From the NCBI GenBank assembly GCA_963803775.1, contig CAWDNS010000001.1, positions 310,001 through 374,000 on the forward strand: a DNA stretch of 64,000 nt, in the 5' to 3' direction. This DNA is from JABCZH01 sp963803775 (GTDB lineage: Bacteria; Acidobacteriota; Terriglobia; Terriglobales; Acidobacteriaceae). The position numbers and the translations under genes were made by a program. The first letter of the stretch is position 1. Each line of letters begins with the position of its first letter. Below, piece by piece: positions 61,898 through 64,000 of the stretch. The notes under the pieces were generated by a model. That model was not told the origin of the DNA, did not search any database, and saw only the letters and a list, made by a program, of their open reading frames with translations.

Positions 61898-63097
61898 CTA
61901 ATTCAAACTTTCGACGATCATGGCGATTCCTTGACCTCCGCCGATGCAGGCGGTCGCGAGGCCGTATTTCTTTTTGCGGCGGTGTAATTCGTACAGCAGC
62001 GTAATCACCAGCCTGGTTCCGGTTGCGCCTAAGGGATGTCCGAGGGCAATGGCGCCGCCGTTTACATTGACTCGCGCGCGATCGAGACCTAGCTCTTTTT
62101 CGACTGCGAGATACTGCGCGGCAAAGGCTTCGTTGACTTCGATCAAGTCGATGTAGTCGAGCGTTAGGCCTGCCTTTTGCAGGGCAATTTTCGTGGCCGG
62201 CACAGGGCCGCGGCCCATAAGCTTGGGCTCGACGCCGGCGATTCCCCAGCTTACGATGCGACCCATCGGTTTGACGCCGCGTTTCGTAGCTTCATCGAGC
62301 GACATCACGACGACGGCTGCGGCTCCGTCGACGATGCCGCTGGCGTTGCCGGCAGTGACCGTGCCGTTTTTGCCGAATGCGGGTTTGAGTTTGGCCAGGC
62401 CTTCCATGGTCGTCTGTGGACGGCGATGATCATCTTCAGTCAGGCTTTCGCCGGTGGGCTCACCCTTGTGATTCTTGAGCGGAACTGGAACGAGTTCATC
62501 CTTGAAGCGACCTTCTTTGTAAGCGACGTCGGCAGCTTGCTGCGAGCGCAGTGCAAACTCGTCCTGCGACTGGCGGTTGATGCCCTGCTGCTCGCCGTAG
62601 AGCTCGGCGGTGTTGGCCATGTAGGAGCCGCAGAAAGTGTCGAGCAGGGCGACCATCAGGGAGTCTTCGAGCTTGCCGCCGGGAGCGAGCGAAAAGCCGT
62701 CGCGTCCGCGAATGGAGAATGGAGCTTGCGACATGGCTTCCATGCCACCGGCCAGAACGACGCTGGCTTCGCCTAGCTGGATCATTTGAGCGGCGTTGAC
62801 GATGGCTTGCATGCCAGATCCGCAGAGGCGATTCACGGTGAGGGCGGGAGTTTCGATGGGCAGGCCGGCGCGGAGGCCGACATGACGAGCGCCGTAGAGA
62901 GCGTCGCCGGAAGTTTGCTGGGCGTTGCCGAAGACGGCGTGGTCAAAGTCTTTGGGATCAACTCCGGCGCGTTCGATCGCGCCCTTGGCGGCAATCGCGC
63001 CCAGTTCCTGGGCGGTGAAGTCTTTCAGTTTGCCGCAATAGCGCCCAAAGGGCGTGCGTGCCCCGCTGACGATGGCGATGTCTCCTGGCTTAAGCAT
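61898..63097 (-). CDS. Acetyl-CoA C-acetyltransferase (thiolase)
   Basis: 399 residues from ATG 63097 (MLKPGDIAIVSGARTPFGRY); a longer frame from 63205 only adds non-homologous sequence. NRLCGSGMQAIVNAAQM has the nucleophilic Cys, GGAIALGHPLGATGTRLVIT the catalytic His and ATACIGGGQGIAMIVESLN the second Cys. First gene of a three-gene set for beta-oxidation, polyhydroxybutyrate or butyrate-type metabolism. Confidence 0.95.
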   Translation of the reverse strand: MLKPGDIAIVSGARTPFGRYCGKLKDFTAQELGAIAAKGAIERAGVDPKDFDHAVFGNAQQTSGDALYGARHVGLRAGLPIETPALTVNRLCGSGMQAIVNAAQMIQLGEASVVLAGGMEAMSQAPFSIRGRDGFSLAPGGKLEDSLMVALLDTFCGSYMANTAELYGEQQGINRQSQDEFALRSQQAADVAYKEGRFKDELVPVPLKNHKGEPTGESLTEDDHRRPQTTMEGLAKLKPAFGKNGTVTAGNASGIVDGAAAVVVMSLDEATKRGVKPMGRIVSWGIAGVEPKLMGRGPVPATKIALQKAGLTLDYIDLIEVNEAFAAQYLAVEKELGLDRARVNVNGGAIALGHPLGATGTRLVITLLYELHRRKKKYGLATACIGGGQGIAMIVESLN

Positions 63098-63210
63098 GGC
63101 TAAGTGATGAATTCCTGGATTAAAATTTCGGTGGAACTTTGAAGTGTAACAGCGCGAGTGTGGAGAGCGCCAATGGGCGCAGGGTGCTGGTCTCGGCAAA
63201 TACAAAATTC

Positions 63211-63256
63211 TAAATCGCAGAGGTCATAGAGGAAAACTGCAGAGTGCGCTGAGAAA
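63211..63256. repeat. CGCAGAG-type dispersed repeat
   Basis: AAATCGCAGAGGTCATAGAG then GAAAACTGCAGAGTGCGCTG and AGAAACCC, close to 16773-16815. Confidence 0.65.
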
Positions 63257-63282
63257 CCCAGCAGGGACCCAGATAAAACCGA

Positions 63283-64000
63283 TCAGGCTGTGGCGGCGGC
63301 CGCGATGGATGCCGCGAGTACAACGACCTTGCCTGCACCCTGAGCAACGGAGAGGTGAACTGCCTGTTCGGCGCGATTAACGACTTCAGTGACGATATCG
63401 ACCGGATCGTACTCCGCGCGCACCACGGCCTCGGCCAGTCCGGCGTTGAAGCGTACAGGATCTTCTTTCTCGGGAAGCTTGATTTGGGCAACCAGGCGTT
63501 GAAGCTTTTCTGCCGCCAGGATGCCTTCTTTCTCGGTGGTTTCACCCAGCACGATGGCGATGCTGGTGGCTTCGTAACGAAAGGCGAGGTCGTTCTGGCG
63601 GATATTGGCGGCGAAGAGCTGTCCGATTTGCTGCATCAGGGCTTCGATCGCGGCTTCCCCGAATTCCTTCAGCATAGCGGCCTTCTCGCCGAATTGCAGC
63701 AGCAGGATCGACAACGAAGTACTTTGCTGGGTGTTGCGGCGGGTCTCCGCCATCAGGAGATCGAGATAGGATGCGCGCTTGAGCAGGCCGGAACGTTCGT
63801 CGGTGACCGAGAGGCTCTTGACCAGACGGCGCAGACCGGCATTGTTCAAGGCGATCAAAATTTGATCGCAGATGGTCTTGAGCACCAATACGTCGTTAGG
63901 ACTCCAGACTTGTGGCGCATTTTGCGCCAGCAGCAGAACCCCGGCGTGTTCGGTTCCGTCGGCCAACGGGAGGATCAGTAGCGAAACCATTCCGAGCTGG
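63283..64000 (-). CDS. GAF and degenerate GGDEF-like regulatory protein, C-terminal part
   Basis: About 239 residues are visible and the 5' end lies beyond the window. Residues near the edge (LLILPLADGTEHAGVLLLAQ, VLVLKTICDQILIALNNAGL) are the end of a GAF domain. A GGDEF-like fold follows (SVTDERSGLLKRASYLDLLM, FRYEATSIAIVLGETTEKEG, FNAGLAEAV), but the GGDEF active-site motif is replaced by YEATSIAIV, so cyclase activity is unlikely. It may bind a ligand or partner. The Ala-rich end (AASIAAAATA) is short. Confidence 0.8.
   Translation of the reverse strand, partial: QLGMVSLLILPLADGTEHAGVLLLAQNAPQVWSPNDVLVLKTICDQILIALNNAGLRRLVKSLSVTDERSGLLKRASYLDLLMAETRRNTQQSTSLSILLLQFGEKAAMLKEFGEAAIEALMQQIGQLFAANIRQNDLAFRYEATSIAIVLGETTEKEGILAAEKLQRLVAQIKLPEKEDPVRFNAGLAEAVVRAEYDPVDIVTEVVNRAEQAVHLSVAQGAGKVVVLAASIAAAATA

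Overview
The window reads as chromosomal DNA of a GC-rich Gram-negative soil bacterium, most likely an Acidobacteriota member (Koribacter/Terriglobia-like). This is inferred from a GloVer-repeat secreted protein, small conserved membrane proteins of that group, a TonB-like periplasmic protein and the style of the intergenic repeats. No rRNA, tRNA, CRISPR array, prophage or IS element was recognised.

Layout. 1-22 kb is a housekeeping/accessory mix: a partial HtrA protease, a GloVer repeat protein, a Phd/VapC module between 60-bp direct repeats, a TonB-like protein, peptidases, an HNH nuclease, ComF, an esterase, OPT and POT peptide transporters, a YggS PLP protein, an AlkD-like glycosylase, GNAT and GT39 proteins. 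19.9-29.2 kb (minus) is the rimP-nusA-infB-ylxP-rbfA-nrnA translation/RNA cluster, split between infB and ylxP by a plus-strand antitoxin-VapC pair. guaB, a VanZ-like protein, an MFS exporter and a third toxin-antitoxin pair (ParE type) follow. 34.0-56.3 kb (minus) is the complete str-S10-spc-alpha supercluster in canonical order, rpsL-rpsG-fusA-tuf-rpsJ through rpoA-rplQ, with a consensus-like promoter at 56.2 kb and a terminator after rplQ. 56.4-64 kb holds a surface lipoprotein, nusB, a lumazine synthase fused to a VOC-like domain, a thiolase/3-hydroxyacyl-CoA dehydrogenase/enoyl-CoA hydratase set and a GAF/degenerate-GGDEF protein cut by the window end.

Two features stand out. (1) Intergenic spaces, including those inside the ribosomal operons, carry degenerate tandem arrays with a strict 7-bp period in three sequence classes (AGCTCTT, TGCTGAG, AACGACC). 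Several abut start codons so that a unit supplies the Shine-Dalgarno sequence, and several overlap the preceding stop codon. (2) ribH is an in-frame VOC-lumazine synthase fusion whose base composition changes inside the ribH domain and whose C-terminal tail is encoded by a heptamer array.

Quality caveat: between about 33.1 and 41 kb, and at 53.9-54.1 kb, essential genes (rplQ, rpsD, rpsK, rpsM, rpmJ, map, adk, secY, fusA) contain single-base indels. These are most simply consensus errors, and coordinates there are given for the repaired genes.
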